A DNA stretch of 64,000 nucleotides from Mucilaginibacter sp. SMC90. GTDB lineage: Bacteria; Bacteroidota; Bacteroidia; Sphingobacteriales; Sphingobacteriaceae. This document shows, one piece after another, positions 34,905 to 43,513 of this stretch. The notes below the pieces were generated by a model that searched no databases, was not told the DNA's origin, and saw only the letters and a list, made by a program, of their open reading frames with translations. Both the position numbers and the translations under genes were made by a program. How positions within the stretch are numbered: the stretch's first letter is position 1; every line of letters starts with the position of its first letter. Location: NCBI RefSeq assembly GCF_022811725.1, contig NZ_CP094527.1:8060001-8124000 (forward strand), in the 5' to 3' direction.

Positions 34905-35867
34905 TTAGTGTTTAATTGGTTGGGTGAATACAAAATCTTCGGCAGCCATTGGTTTATGGCAATTCATACACTCTGTTGCAAATAATACGTTAGCCCCTCC
35001 GTAGGGAACCATTTTAGGCGTTCTGAACCGCGCCCAGCCCCAGCCGTAAGTAGATGCATATTTTTTATCATCTTTTATCATGTATTCTACCTGCTTAAAC
35101 TCGCCGGTATGGGTGGTGCCGTCTTTGTCCTGCAGTTGTGCCCATGCTACTTTGGCAAATATGGCCCCGTTTGGCCATGGGTGGATGTTGTTTTCTTTGA
35201 TGGCTTTTACAGCTATATCGTTACCGAAAATCACGCGGAGGGTGTTGTTGTCAAAACGTTCGGTGGTGCTGATGGGCTGCCAGTTTTTATAATCGGGAAT
35301 GTAAGAGATGCCGTTGGCGGCTGTTGGTAATTTACCGGTTTCGGCCTCATTTTTTTGCCAGTGCTGATACTGTTTATCTGCCGCATTAATTGCTGCGGTA
35401 TCTGCAGGTTTGCTGTGCACCATTCCTGCCAGATAATTTTTTAATACCTGCAAATCGGCCGGAGAAACATTTGCCTCTGTATGCACCGCCTTATAACTGG
35501 GTAATGGCATAGCCCCGGCGATGATCTGATTTATCGATTCCCATAGTTTTCCTTTCTGATCTGCCGGAGCAAGTTTGTTCCATTCAGAAAAATTAAGATC
35601 AGCTCTGCCGTCTTTAATATGTGATGCAACACCCCAATAAACGGGAACAACCTTATCATACCAGCGTAAATTGGTGTTATTTGAATGACAATCATAACAA
35701 GCGCGTTGAATAATCGCCTTAACATCGGCAGGCACTTCCAAATCGCCGGTTACGGGTGGATTAGGGACATCGGGGCGTACAAACTGGATGCCCACAAAGC
35801 CCAGGAACAAGATCATGATAATAATGAATGCTTTTCGTTGATACAAAGGTTTTCTTTTGGTTTTCAT
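34905..35867 (-). CDS. Haem-binding domain / cytochrome P460 fusion
   Basis: Start placed at 35867 (MKTKRKPLYQRKAF), 320 residues. A membrane anchor (~12-30) is followed by a haem-binding domain with CYDCHSN (~57-61) and, at the C-terminus, a cytochrome P460 domain with CMNCHKP (~300). Each CxxCH can bind one c-type haem in the periplasm. P460 proteins oxidise hydroxylamine or handle small nitrogen or peroxide compounds; the substrate here is unknown. Last stop overlaps or nearly touches the start of the following haem-free paralogue, so they form an operon. Confidence 0.85.
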   Translation of the reverse strand: MKTKRKPLYQRKAFIIIMILFLGFVGIQFVRPDVPNPPVTGDLEVPADVKAIIQRACYDCHSNNTNLRWYDKVVPVYWGVASHIKDGRADLNFSEWNKLAPADQKGKLWESINQIIAGAMPLPSYKAVHTEANVSPADLQVLKNYLAGMVHSKPADTAAINAADKQYQHWQKNEAETGKLPTAANGISYIPDYKNWQPISTTERFDNNTLRVIFGNDIAVKAIKENNIHPWPNGAIFAKVAWAQLQDKDGTTHTGEFKQVEYMIKDDKKYASTYGWGWARFRTPKMVPYGGANVLFATECMNCHKPMAAEDFVFTQPIKH

Positions 35868-36014
35868 AGCCTTTCGGTTTTGTAATACAAAGAAAAGTAC
35901 AATCATTAACAATGGATATTACAATTAGTTGAGAGAGGGAAAACAATCGTTAAACGAGTAAAAAAGGAAGTTAAAACTACAAAACATGCCAATTTTTGCG
36001 CAATCATTATTGAT

Positions 36015-36060
36015 GTGAGCTCACGTTTTAATAATTGGTAAAATAGTAGCTTTACCAATT
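36015..36060 (+). promoter_or_regulatory. Tandem dyads before the HMA-HTH regulator
   Basis: GTGAGCTCAC (36015-36024) is a ten-base palindrome, and AATTGGTAAA / TTTACCAATT (36033-36042, 36051-36060) form a perfect ten-base dyad ending exactly at the ATG. Together they look like operators of a self-regulating gene. Confidence 0.6.
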
Positions 36061-36621
36061 ATGAAGCTGTACATAAAAAATATGGTTTGCAGCCGCTGCA
36101 AAATTATGGTAAAAACCGAACTTGAAAAAGTGGGATTACAACCTGTTGCAATAGAACTTGGCGAGGTTGAGGTTAAAGAGGTCCCGGTTCCGTCACAGCT
36201 TAAGCAATTGCAGGGCTCATTAAGCAACCTCGGCTTTGAATTGATCGACGATCAAAAAAGCCGCCTTATAGAACAGATCAAAACACTCATTATTGAACAT
36301 GTTCATTATACCGAAACGCAATCACCGTTAAAGCTTTCGGCGTTGCTTACGTCAAAGCTGCATTATGACTATGGCTATCTGAGTAACTTGTTTTCGGCCG
36401 TAGAAGGTACCACCATTGAAAAGTACCACATAGCCCAGCGAATTGAAAAAGTAAAAGAACTGCTGGTTTATAATGAGCTTACCCTTTCGGAGATCGCCTT
36501 TCAATTGGGTTACAGCAGCGTTGCCTACCTGTCAAGCCAGTTTAAACAGGTAACCGGGATGACCCCATCGGTATTCAAAACATTGCAGGGCAGTAAACGC
36601 AGGAATTTAGAAGATATTTAA
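36061..36621 (+). CDS. HMA-like domain fused to AraC-type HTH
   Basis: Protein of 186 residues. Residues 1-~70 look like a heavy-metal-associated fold (MKLYIKNMVCSRCKIMVKTE, with Cys10 and Cys13 as CxxC). Residues ~75-186 are an AraC-type double HTH (KLSALLTSKLHYDYGYLSNL, TLSEIAFQLGYSSVAYLSSQ and a TGMTPSVFK end). I infer a transcription factor that senses a thiophilic metal, such as copper, with its own chaperone-like domain. It is divergent from the P460 operon and 300 bases before the HMA-membrane protein at 36927, a probable target. Confidence 0.82.
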   Translation: MKLYIKNMVCSRCKIMVKTELEKVGLQPVAIELGEVEVKEVPVPSQLKQLQGSLSNLGFELIDDQKSRLIEQIKTLIIEHVHYTETQSPLKLSALLTSKLHYDYGYLSNLFSAVEGTTIEKYHIAQRIEKVKELLVYNELTLSEIAFQLGYSSVAYLSSQFKQVTGMTPSVFKTLQGSKRRNLEDI

Positions 36622-36679
36622 TTAAGGCACTAATTTTATGCAAATTGAAGCGAACTACACAAATCTATAGCCCAAAAAA

Positions 36680-36850
36680 TTCTTGCTATTCGATCAAATT
36701 GTGGGGGGCTTGCTGAGGCATTCGTGTTAAAAATTTCTACACGAATTTTTTCGAATTAATCGAATTACACGAATCATTGCGGAGAATTTTAGTGCAATTC
36801 GATCAAATTGCACTGCGCTTACCAAGCATTCGTGCCAAACTGTAAATCTT
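36680..36850. repeat. Degenerate interspersed repeats
   Basis: Two related blocks each with TTCGATCAAATTG followed by a gcattcgtg segment (36690-36735 and 36796-36835), and between them TTAATCGAATTACACGAAT (36754-36772). The last string recurs at 37776-37794. They appear to be decayed copies of a palindromic element. Confidence 0.55.
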
Positions 36851-36926
36851 ATAAATCATAACTATAATACTGTAACAGTTCCCCTACCTGCTCATGGTAA
36901 TTTTGTATCAGCAAATACAAATTATC

Positions 36927-37658
36927 ATGACACACACATATAACATCACCGGCATGACCTGCACCGGTTGCCTCACTAAAGTTCAAAACTTATTACAACA
37001 AGTTCCTGATATTGAAAAGGTTGATATTTCATTGACCGAAGGCACTGCTGATATCACTATGAAAAAACATGTATCAACCACCGATCTTCAGCAGGCCCTT
37101 GCCGCTTATCCAAAATACCAGCTCAGCGAAGCGGAACATCACCATCATAGCATGAGCATTGCAGACGATACCGGAAACCGAACATGGCTGCAAACCTACA
37201 AGCCCATCCTGCTTATATTCGGCTACCTGCTGGCAGCATCATTAATTGCAGGCTATAACAGCTCCTTTAATGCCATGACCATGATGCGTATTTTCATGAG
37301 CGGTTTTTTCCTTGTATTCTCATTTTTTAAGCTATTAGATATACAAGGTTTTGCCGATAGCTATAGCATGTACGATGTGGTTGCCAAACGCTGGCGCGGA
37401 TGGGGCTACGTTTATGTTTTTGTTGAATTGGGCCTGGGCCTTGCTTTTGCACTAAATATACTACCGGTAACAGTTAATATCATCATGGTTGCGGTAATGA
37501 CCGTAAGCCTGATTGGTGTACTGCAAAGTGTGTTTAATAAACGGCAGATCCGTTGTGCTTGCCTTGGTGCAGTATTTAACCTGCCCATGAGCACCGTCAC
37601 CATTATTGAGGATGGGTTAATGATTTTAATGGGGGTTGTGATGCTGGGATTGATGTAA
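36927..37658 (+). CDS. HMA domain fused to MauE/DoxX-like membrane protein
   Basis: Start at 36927 (MTHTYNITGMTCTGC), 243 residues; the earlier ATG at 36894 adds 11 unrelated residues. An N-terminal HMA metal-binding domain with MTCTGC (Cys11, Cys14) is followed by a His-rich linker (HHHH, ~70-73) and a MauE/DoxX-like membrane part of four helices (~90-240). A CAC pair sits in the last loop (IRCACLGAVF). Known roles of MauE-type proteins are in disulfide formation or redox maturation. The combination suggests metal (probably copper) handling at the inner membrane. Likely partner of the regulator at 36061. Confidence 0.82.
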   Translation: MTHTYNITGMTCTGCLTKVQNLLQQVPDIEKVDISLTEGTADITMKKHVSTTDLQQALAAYPKYQLSEAEHHHHSMSIADDTGNRTWLQTYKPILLIFGYLLAASLIAGYNSSFNAMTMMRIFMSGFFLVFSFFKLLDIQGFADSYSMYDVVAKRWRGWGYVYVFVELGLGLAFALNILPVTVNIIMVAVMTVSLIGVLQSVFNKRQIRCACLGAVFNLPMSTVTIIEDGLMILMGVVMLGLM

Positions 37659-37751
37659 GGCTCCGCGCAGCTTTATTCCAATATAGCGGCATTGGGTCTC
37701 CCCTCTGGTAAATCGCTTTTAATCGCAAACAGATTGAAGGCAACAAACAAA

Positions 37752-37869
37752 AAATTTTCACACTAATTTTTACAGATTAATCGAATTACACGAATTTGAA
37801 TCAATTTAAGATTTGTGTAGTTCGATTAATTGTTGAATGCCTGAAAAGCATTCGTGTAGAAATTTTTCA
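37752..37869. repeat. Decayed inverted-repeat element
   Basis: Left part (37752-37797) and right part (37816-37869) are imperfect reverse complements sharing TTAATCGAA and a CACGAAT-type segment. It belongs to the same family as 36680-36850 and abuts the start of the next reading frame. Confidence 0.5.
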
Positions 37870-37895
37870 GCGTAAGAATTGTTTCTACTTAAAGA

Positions 37896-38123
37896 TTGGT
37901 GATCACAGGTCAGATCATTCGGGGGCAAATTGCAAGCGGAGATTTTGTTTGTTTAACTGATGAACCCATCAAAATAAAAAGCGTAGAAATTGGCGACAAA
38001 AGACCTAATGATTTCTTTATTGGCCTGATCCTGGAAATAAAAGATCAAAGCAATGTATCACCATTCCTTAACAAATTAAAGGGAAGAAATTTATTGGTAT
38101 TAACGGCAACAACGGTAAATTAA
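37896..38123 (+). pseudogene. EF-Tu domain-2-like fragment, probably 5'-truncated
   Basis: The frame begins right after a stop and has no ATG; only TTG or GTG is available. The product (VITGQIIRGQIASGDFVCL, then IKSVEIGDKRPNDFFIGLIL) resembles the beta-barrel domain 2 of translation GTPases, which small Bacteroidota proteins also carry, but the first strand normally preceding VxTGxI is absent. The repeat at 37752-37869 sits where that N-terminus should be. A start at GTG (37899) with a short functional protein cannot be excluded. Confidence 0.45.
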
Positions 38124-38128
38124 ATTGC

Positions 38129-38383
38129 TTACATCCTAAACCTTAAAGCTACAGACCTGCCCAAAGCCTGGGCAAAATCCGGTTCAATTGCTGGACCTTC
38201 GCCGGTTTGTATCCATACACGACGGGCATCTTTTTGAAGGACTATTTTTTCTCCGTTCAATAAAATTTCAAGTTCGCTGGTGGCCGGGGTAATTGGCGAG
38301 GTATTGATCTGATACACGTAATCGGTATCGTTAAAAGTTATTCTTAGTGGCAATCCCATCTTTATCTTCTCTCCGGTAAACAT
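38129..38383 (-). CDS. Hypothetical protein
   Basis: Protein of 84 residues; MGLPLRITF, eight codons in, may be the true start. All-beta appearance (LPLRITFNDTDYVYQINTS, LEILLNGEKIVLQKD, RRVWIQTGEG). Ends LGRSVALRFRM. It resembles short uncharacterised Bacteroidota proteins but I cannot name the family. It is followed, after 5 bases, by the convergent fragment at 37896. Confidence 0.55.
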   Translation of the reverse strand: MFTGEKIKMGLPLRITFNDTDYVYQINTSPITPATSELEILLNGEKIVLQKDARRVWIQTGEGPAIEPDFAQALGRSVALRFRM

Positions 38384-38478
38384 ACATATCCCATGTTATA
38401 AAAACAACAACCGCAGGCAGGCAATGCCAAATTCAAACATAACTAACTAATTTACAGTTTATTATTTTACAACATCAG

Positions 38479-38844
38479 CTATGCCGCCAGCTGTAGCTGA
38501 ACCATGCGGATGAGGCTGTTCATGCCGAATGGCTTCTGTAAAACGTCATCCGGAGCACCTTTTTCCTGGTCGGGATGCTGTGTTTCTTCGTTTTCAGAAC
38601 AAATTATCACACGCAGATCTTTGGTGGCCCGGTTCAGCTTAATGAGTCGGCAAAGTTCCCGGCCATCCATACTTTTGTTAACAATATCCAGGATCACGAG
38701 GTCGGGATGGCTGGCTTTAATGATCTTAAAAATTTCGTGGACACGCGTTGACGCGGCTACTTCGTAACCGTTACCAAGCAAAATATAGGTCATTACTTCT
38801 ATCATCAGCTCGTTATCATCAACTATCAAAATTCGTTTTGCCAT
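38479..38844 (-). CDS. Single-domain response regulator
   Basis: CheY-like receiver of 121 residues: ILIVDDNELM (acidic pair), LVILDIVNKSMDG (phospho-Asp), VIICSENEE (Ser in place of Thr), and VLQKPFG (Lys). All catalytic positions are present, and there is no output domain. No kinase is adjacent. The island receiver at 9301-9684 has the same build but differs in the loop after the phospho-site. Confidence 0.88.
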   Translation of the reverse strand: MAKRILIVDDNELMIEVMTYILLGNGYEVAASTRVHEIFKIIKASHPDLVILDIVNKSMDGRELCRLIKLNRATKDLRVIICSENEETQHPDQEKGAPDDVLQKPFGMNSLIRMVQLQLAA

Positions 38845-39013
38845 AAACGTGTCCCGTTTTTAATAATGATAGCAGTGCAAAGTGCATGCCATTGATTAAC
38901 TTACAGTTAAGACAGAAAAGTGGATCCCTTAACAGTGTCCTGATACAACTAATTTTCTGATGATATTTTAACATTTATAGCCCTGATTATTAAACACAAT
39001 TGATCTGTTTTGT

Positions 39014-39021
39014 TACATTTG
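39014..39021 (+). promoter_or_regulatory. Candidate -7 element of the LacI gene
   Basis: TACATTTG fits TAnnTTTG and lies 29 bases before the ATG. The -33 partner is not clear. Confidence 0.45.
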
Positions 39022-39050
39022 GCACGTAGTAAATAGATTTAGCAGGCAAA

Positions 39051-40061
39051 ATGGATAATATCAATATCAAGAAACTGGCGAAGGAACTCAATATATCCAC
39101 TTCAACTATATCGAGGGCCTTTAACGGAAATACTGATATTAATAAAGATACCAAAGAAAGGATTTTAGCATACGCCCAACAGCACAACTATTTGCCTAAC
39201 CATTATGCCAGCAACCTGCGCGATAAAAAAACCAATACACTGGCCGTTATTGTTCCTGAAATAGCCAATGATTTTTTTTCGCAGGCCATAAATGGCATTG
39301 AAGAGGTTGCCCGTAAAAAAGGTTTTTACATTTTGCTTTATCGTACCGACGATGTTTTTGAAAAAGAAGTATCGTTTGTAAACTATCTTAACAATGGTAA
39401 GGCCGACGGCATTATCATGTCAGTATCCGGAGAAGCCAATGACCACAATTATTTACGCCAGCTGGAGAAAAAACATGTGCCTGTTGTGTTTTTCGACCGC
39501 GTTTATGAGGATATTGAAGCTGCCAAGGTAACCACTAATGATTATGACAGCAGTTTTGCCGCAACCGAACACCTCATTAAATCAGGCTGCAAAAAAGTTG
39601 CTTATCTGGTAGTTAACAAAAGTATTTCTATTGGTAAAGTGCGGATGCAGGGTTATATGGATGCTTTGGCTAAGCATAAGGTTACCTTTGATGATAACCT
39701 GGTTATTGACTGCAGCAATGACGAAAAGGTAAATTATAAGATATTAAAAAAAGCCCTTCAGGAAATAAAACCCGACGGCATTTTCAGCTCGGTTGAGCGT
39801 TTAGCTTTTGCTACTTATTATGTTTGTAATGATATCGGTATCTCCATACCCAACGATTTGAAGGTGATCAGCTTTTCAAGCCTGAGGGTAGCACCCTTGT
39901 TGTCCCCCCCGCTTTCAACCATAACACAGCCCGCATACGAAATGGGCGTAAAGGCAGCAACACTATTATTCGATGTGCTTGAAAACAACAGCACGGCCCC
40001 AAAAAAAGAGCACGTATTAAAATCAAAGCTGTTTATCAGGAAATCGTCTTCTGGTGAATAG
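39051..40061 (+). CDS. LacI-family transcriptional regulator
   Basis: Protein of 336 residues. The N-terminal HTH (IKKLAKELNISTSTISRAFNG) and hinge (HNYLPNHYASNLRDKKTN) are typical, followed by a periplasmic-binding-protein-like sensor (LAVIVPEIANDFFSQAINGI, FFDRV, and a late PAYEMGVKAATLLFDVLEN). It probably senses a sugar. No sugar gene is adjacent, and the GH30/GH97 island lies 9 kb away, so its target cannot be fixed. A hairpin repeat follows directly. Confidence 0.93.
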   Translation: MDNINIKKLAKELNISTSTISRAFNGNTDINKDTKERILAYAQQHNYLPNHYASNLRDKKTNTLAVIVPEIANDFFSQAINGIEEVARKKGFYILLYRTDDVFEKEVSFVNYLNNGKADGIIMSVSGEANDHNYLRQLEKKHVPVVFFDRVYEDIEAAKVTTNDYDSSFAATEHLIKSGCKKVAYLVVNKSISIGKVRMQGYMDALAKHKVTFDDNLVIDCSNDEKVNYKILKKALQEIKPDGIFSSVERLAFATYYVCNDIGISIPNDLKVISFSSLRVAPLLSPPLSTITQPAYEMGVKAATLLFDVLENNSTAPKKEHVLKSKLFIRKSSSGE

Positions 40062-40129
40062 TGAATGGTTGATTAAGAGAGTGGTTGAATTCTGTATACC
40101 AACAACTACTCACCTAATCAACCATTCAC
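40061..40129. repeat. Inverted repeat, GGTTGATTA family
   Basis: GTGAATGGTTGATTA... (40061-40086) and its imperfect complement (40104-40129) form a hairpin between the convergent LacI and nitroreductase genes. The same arm sequence occurs at 61347-61469. It may serve as a bidirectional terminator here. Confidence 0.75.
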
Positions 40130-40143
40130 CCAATCAACCTAAA

Positions 40144-40773
40144 TTATGCTTCAATAAAAAGTTCGCTTTGTGGCCTGCGTACTTTGATCATTTTGCTGTA
40201 TACATCGTCTTCGGCACGGAAACCTACTGCGGCAATCACAGTAGTGGTCAATCCTTTTTCCTTCAGACCAAGGATCTCGTCAAACTTTGCAGCATCAAAA
40301 CCTTCCATAGGGGCGGCATCAACACCAAGTTCTGCAGCTTCGGCCAATAAAACACCTAAAGCAATGTAGGCTTGCTTATGCGACCATTCAACTTTTTGGG
40401 CATCTGTACGGCTGGCTAAAGTTCCTAATACCATTTGCTCGTAACCAGCAAGACTTTCGCGTGCAATGCTGCGGGTTGAAGCAACAAGGTCAATGAATTT
40501 CTTTCCAAAGTCTTCATCAAGATTGGTTAATGAAGCAAACACAAACAGGGCCGACGAATCGGTGATTTGCGCCTGGTCGTATCCTACTGCGCGTAGTTTT
40601 TGTTTGGTTTCGGCATCCTGCACAACTATCACTTTATATGATTGCAGGCCTAATGATGATGGAGCTAACTGGATAGCAGTTTTTAATGCCTCTAATTGCT
40701 CTGCACTTATTTTTTTTGTGGGATCGAATTTCTTAACGGCCGATCTCCATTGTAATTTTTCTACTAATGACAT
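40144..40773 (-). CDS. Nitroreductase-family NAD(P)H oxidoreductase
   Basis: FMN-dependent enzyme of 209 residues. The front shows the family pattern WRSAVKKFDPTKKISAEQLE and LAPSSLGLQSYKVIVVQD, with the FMN-contacting Arg/Ser region. A second block, DAAPMEGFDAAKFDEILGL, and the end VGFRAEDD are also typical of the NfsB-like group. It would reduce nitro or quinone compounds using NAD(P)H in the cytosol. Single gene, convergent with LacI. Confidence 0.9.
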   Translation of the reverse strand: MSLVEKLQWRSAVKKFDPTKKISAEQLEALKTAIQLAPSSLGLQSYKVIVVQDAETKQKLRAVGYDQAQITDSSALFVFASLTNLDEDFGKKFIDLVASTRSIARESLAGYEQMVLGTLASRTDAQKVEWSHKQAYIALGVLLAEAAELGVDAAPMEGFDAAKFDEILGLKEKGLTTTVIAAVGFRAEDDVYSKMIKVRRPQSELFIEA

Positions 40774-40927
40774 GATTATCTCAATTGTTGAAACAAATAT
40801 AAATGTTTAAACATGTAAATTTAGCCATGCAATTGTCAAGAGATCAATACGGCCCGTTATTGGGATTACAATTTGATCAAATTATATGAATTTTCATTTA
40901 AGCAGTTTAACTGCCGCAGGTTTTCAA

Positions 40928-40992
40928 CCCGTAGTAAGCTGAAAGCTTACAAGATGCCTACCACGAGTTACGCTGCGCTAAACTCGCGGTAG
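40928..40992. repeat. Palindromic intergenic repeat
   Basis: GTAAGCT-ga-AAGCTTAC-type palindrome (40932-40950) followed by CTACCACGAGTT / AACTCGCGGTAG (40958-40969, 40981-40992), one mismatch each. REP-like in form. Confidence 0.6.
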
Positions 40993-41004
40993 TGGTATAA
41001 ATAC

Positions 41005-41039
41005 AAAACGGACATTCTACTTGGCAGAATGTCCGTTTT
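41005..41039. terminator. Bidirectional terminator
   Basis: AAAACGGACATTCT and AGAATGTCCGTTTT (41005-41018, 41026-41039) pair perfectly around seven bases. Placed to end the minus-strand transcript of the AsmA-GT51 gene. Confidence 0.75.
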
Positions 41040-41050
41040 CATCTCTTATG

Positions 41051-41128
41051 TTATCGCGAGCGCAGCAATCGGATACTATACAGGGCAGATCTGCTTCCGT
41101 GCGATTGCCGCGCCGCGCTCGCAATTGG
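41051..41128. repeat. REP-like element, GCGAGCGCAGCAATC family
   Basis: An inverted repeat with GCGAGCGCAGCAATC at one end and GATTGCCGCGC...GCTCGC at the other. In reverse orientation it matches 45701-45786 closely, including the central CGCACGGAAGCA part. Confidence 0.75.
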
Positions 41129-41145
41129 CATCTTTTGATGCCCAG

Positions 41146-43398
41146 TTACGGCATCTTATCTTTCAATTCCTTTTCTTTCTCCCGCTCCTCATCTTTTAAC
41201 CGTCGCTTCTCCTGCCGTACATCTTTCCGGGTTTTACCGCCTGTTGTATCAACAGCGTCAATCCTGGCTTTGTATTCGGCTTTGAGTGCTTCAATTTGCG
41301 CCTTGATCTGATCTTTTATCGTTTGTTCTTTTTGTTTCAGCTTTTCTTCGGCCTTCTCTTCGGTGGTATCTTTTTTACCAAAAAGACGCTGGAAAAAGTT
41401 TGGCCTTTTTACCGGTTCATCAACAACTGGCAAAATGCTGTCATCGTCTGCTCCGCCCTGCTTCATGAGGCTATCGGCAGTAGCCGTATCAACAGGGGCT
41501 ATCTGGCGGCGCAAGCTTTCTCTTAAACGCACATCATAAAAACCATAGGCATTGGTATCCCGGGCGGTATACCCTTTCATGGCCATCAGCTTACCTATCA
41601 GGTTAAAGTAGCCGTGCAATCCCGGTCGTAATGTTCCATCCGGCTGAAAAGCGTACAATCCCCCTTTAGGATATGGTACAATACTGGCCAGGTAAATACT
41701 TTCGCCCAAACTAAGTTCGGATGGCGATTTGCCAAAGTAATAATGCGAAGCCTCGCCTATACCATAAATATTACGCCCCCATTCAATAATGTTAAAATAA
41801 ACTTCCAGCATCCTGTCCTTGGTCATGATACGGTTGTTTTCTATAAGCCAAACTATCAGGATCTCCTCTATTTTGCGGGCCATGGTTTTTTCACGGCTCA
41901 GGAAAGCATTTTTAACCAGCTGTTGAGATATCCCGCTGCCACCGCGCTTGTACTTTTTAGTTTTAAAATCGGTGGCTATTGATTTGCGGATAGCTTCCAT
42001 CACAAAGCCATGATTGGTATAAAACGATGGATCCTCGGCTGTCATCACGGCGTTTCTCAAATTAGGCGAGATCTGCTGCAGCGGGGTAAACTCCGAGTTG
42101 TCGGGACCAATCAGGTGCGGTGCCATCGGTTTGCCCTTTTCATATGGCGTGTATATAAAAGGTGTGTTCAGCTTGGTTAAGTCAGTACGCCCAAACTTCA
42201 GGATCTTGAAATTATCCTTATCCATACCCGAATCAAATATCAGATCGTCGGGCTTTGACGCATCCATGTAAAAATTCATGTGATAGTTTAACTTGCCGGC
42301 AACCTGGATTCCGTCAAGCGCATCAAACATCCCCGAAGGGAACGAATCAAACATATCGGCGGCGTTAAGCCAGCCGGTATTAAGTTTCAGTTCGTAAATT
42401 TTTACAGGGTTAAGCGTATATTTTATAAACGGGTGGGCGGTTAATTTTTTTACGTGGATAAGCGAAGTGCTGTCAATTGATACGTAATTAGTACCAACCT
42501 TAACATCGGCATCAATAGCCGCCTCCGGAAACACAATATCGGTAGACGAAATACCCGGATGATGAATCAGCAGGTTCTTAACCGACCATGAACCGGAAAT
42601 TGTAGTTTCACCGCTGCTGTGATCTTCCTTAGTAAGTTTGGTTTGCAGGGTATCAAAGTTAAGTTTCAGGTTAAACTTTTTTTCGATGATGGGCAGCTCT
42701 ACTTTTTTTCCATCTGCGTAAAGCATCACATCTATATCCTTATCTGACGGGTGCATTTTACCGGCGAAATGCCATGTTGCCTCTCCATCATTAACTTTTA
42801 TTGTTGAGTTTAACTGCCCGTCTTTAATTTGTGCTGTTTGGGCTAAAAGCTTAAGCTGGGCGCTATCGCTCTTAAAACTGATCATGAAATTATTGAGCGA
42901 CAGGTTATCAGGGATCTTATAAAGAACCTCGTTGATCAGGTTATCCGCAATATTACTTAAATCGGCTTTTGTATCGGTTGCTGTCGAATCCTTTTTCTTT
43001 TTGAAGAGGAAATCGAAGTTTTTAACCCCGTTTTTATTAACAAGGCTGATAAAGCCATCCTGCAATACCACATCTGATAGTTTTACCTCGCCTAACAGCA
43101 GGGGCATAATGCGTATGCTTACCGAAAAATTCTTGATGTCCAGCAAACTATCGCGACCATCTGGTACGATACTGATGTTGGAGAAAGCAACCGTGCTAAG
43201 ACCGGTGAATTGTGCCGATCCTATTTTTACATCTAAATTATAATCCCTCTTTGCTTTTAATTTAGCTTTGTCAATGGCTTTTTCGAGCAGGGCGCCGCGT
43301 TTTGAGTAGGCAACATATCCGCCGACAAGCAGAATAAGAATTAAGGGAACGAGAATGTATGCGGCTATGCGTATATATTTAGGATTAAGGCGCTTCAT
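41146..43398 (-). CDS. AsmA-like domain fused to GT51 peptidoglycan glycosyltransferase
   Basis: Protein of 750 residues. One N-terminal membrane helix (~10-30) leads into an AsmA/TamB-like region (~40-400). Residues ~440-610 are a GT51 transglycosylase: AVMTAEDPSFYTNHGF with the catalytic Glu, GGSGISQQLVKNAFLSREKT and YFNIIEWGRNIYGIGEA. No transpeptidase (penicillin-binding) domain follows. The end (~665-750) is a highly charged coiled coil. It would polymerise lipid II in the periplasm. The AsmA-like half, normally linked to lipid transport, replaces the usual short stalk; this fusion occurs in Bacteroidota but is little studied. Confidence 0.87.
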   Translation of the reverse strand: MKRLNPKYIRIAAYILVPLILILLVGGYVAYSKRGALLEKAIDKAKLKAKRDYNLDVKIGSAQFTGLSTVAFSNISIVPDGRDSLLDIKNFSVSIRIMPLLLGEVKLSDVVLQDGFISLVNKNGVKNFDFLFKKKKDSTATDTKADLSNIADNLINEVLYKIPDNLSLNNFMISFKSDSAQLKLLAQTAQIKDGQLNSTIKVNDGEATWHFAGKMHPSDKDIDVMLYADGKKVELPIIEKKFNLKLNFDTLQTKLTKEDHSSGETTISGSWSVKNLLIHHPGISSTDIVFPEAAIDADVKVGTNYVSIDSTSLIHVKKLTAHPFIKYTLNPVKIYELKLNTGWLNAADMFDSFPSGMFDALDGIQVAGKLNYHMNFYMDASKPDDLIFDSGMDKDNFKILKFGRTDLTKLNTPFIYTPYEKGKPMAPHLIGPDNSEFTPLQQISPNLRNAVMTAEDPSFYTNHGFVMEAIRKSIATDFKTKKYKRGGSGISQQLVKNAFLSREKTMARKIEEILIVWLIENNRIMTKDRMLEVYFNIIEWGRNIYGIGEASHYYFGKSPSELSLGESIYLASIVPYPKGGLYAFQPDGTLRPGLHGYFNLIGKLMAMKGYTARDTNAYGFYDVRLRESLRRQIAPVDTATADSLMKQGGADDDSILPVVDEPVKRPNFFQRLFGKKDTTEEKAEEKLKQKEQTIKDQIKAQIEALKAEYKARIDAVDTTGGKTRKDVRQEKRRLKDEEREKEKELKDKMP

Positions 43399-43513
43399 TT
43401 GTTAATTTTATCCAAAACTAAACTAAATCTTATCCCCTGCAAACGGTTGTTTATGCAAATTGTTTCCTGATAAACTCAATCAACGACCTGTTTTCATAAA
43501 TTTGCCTCATATT

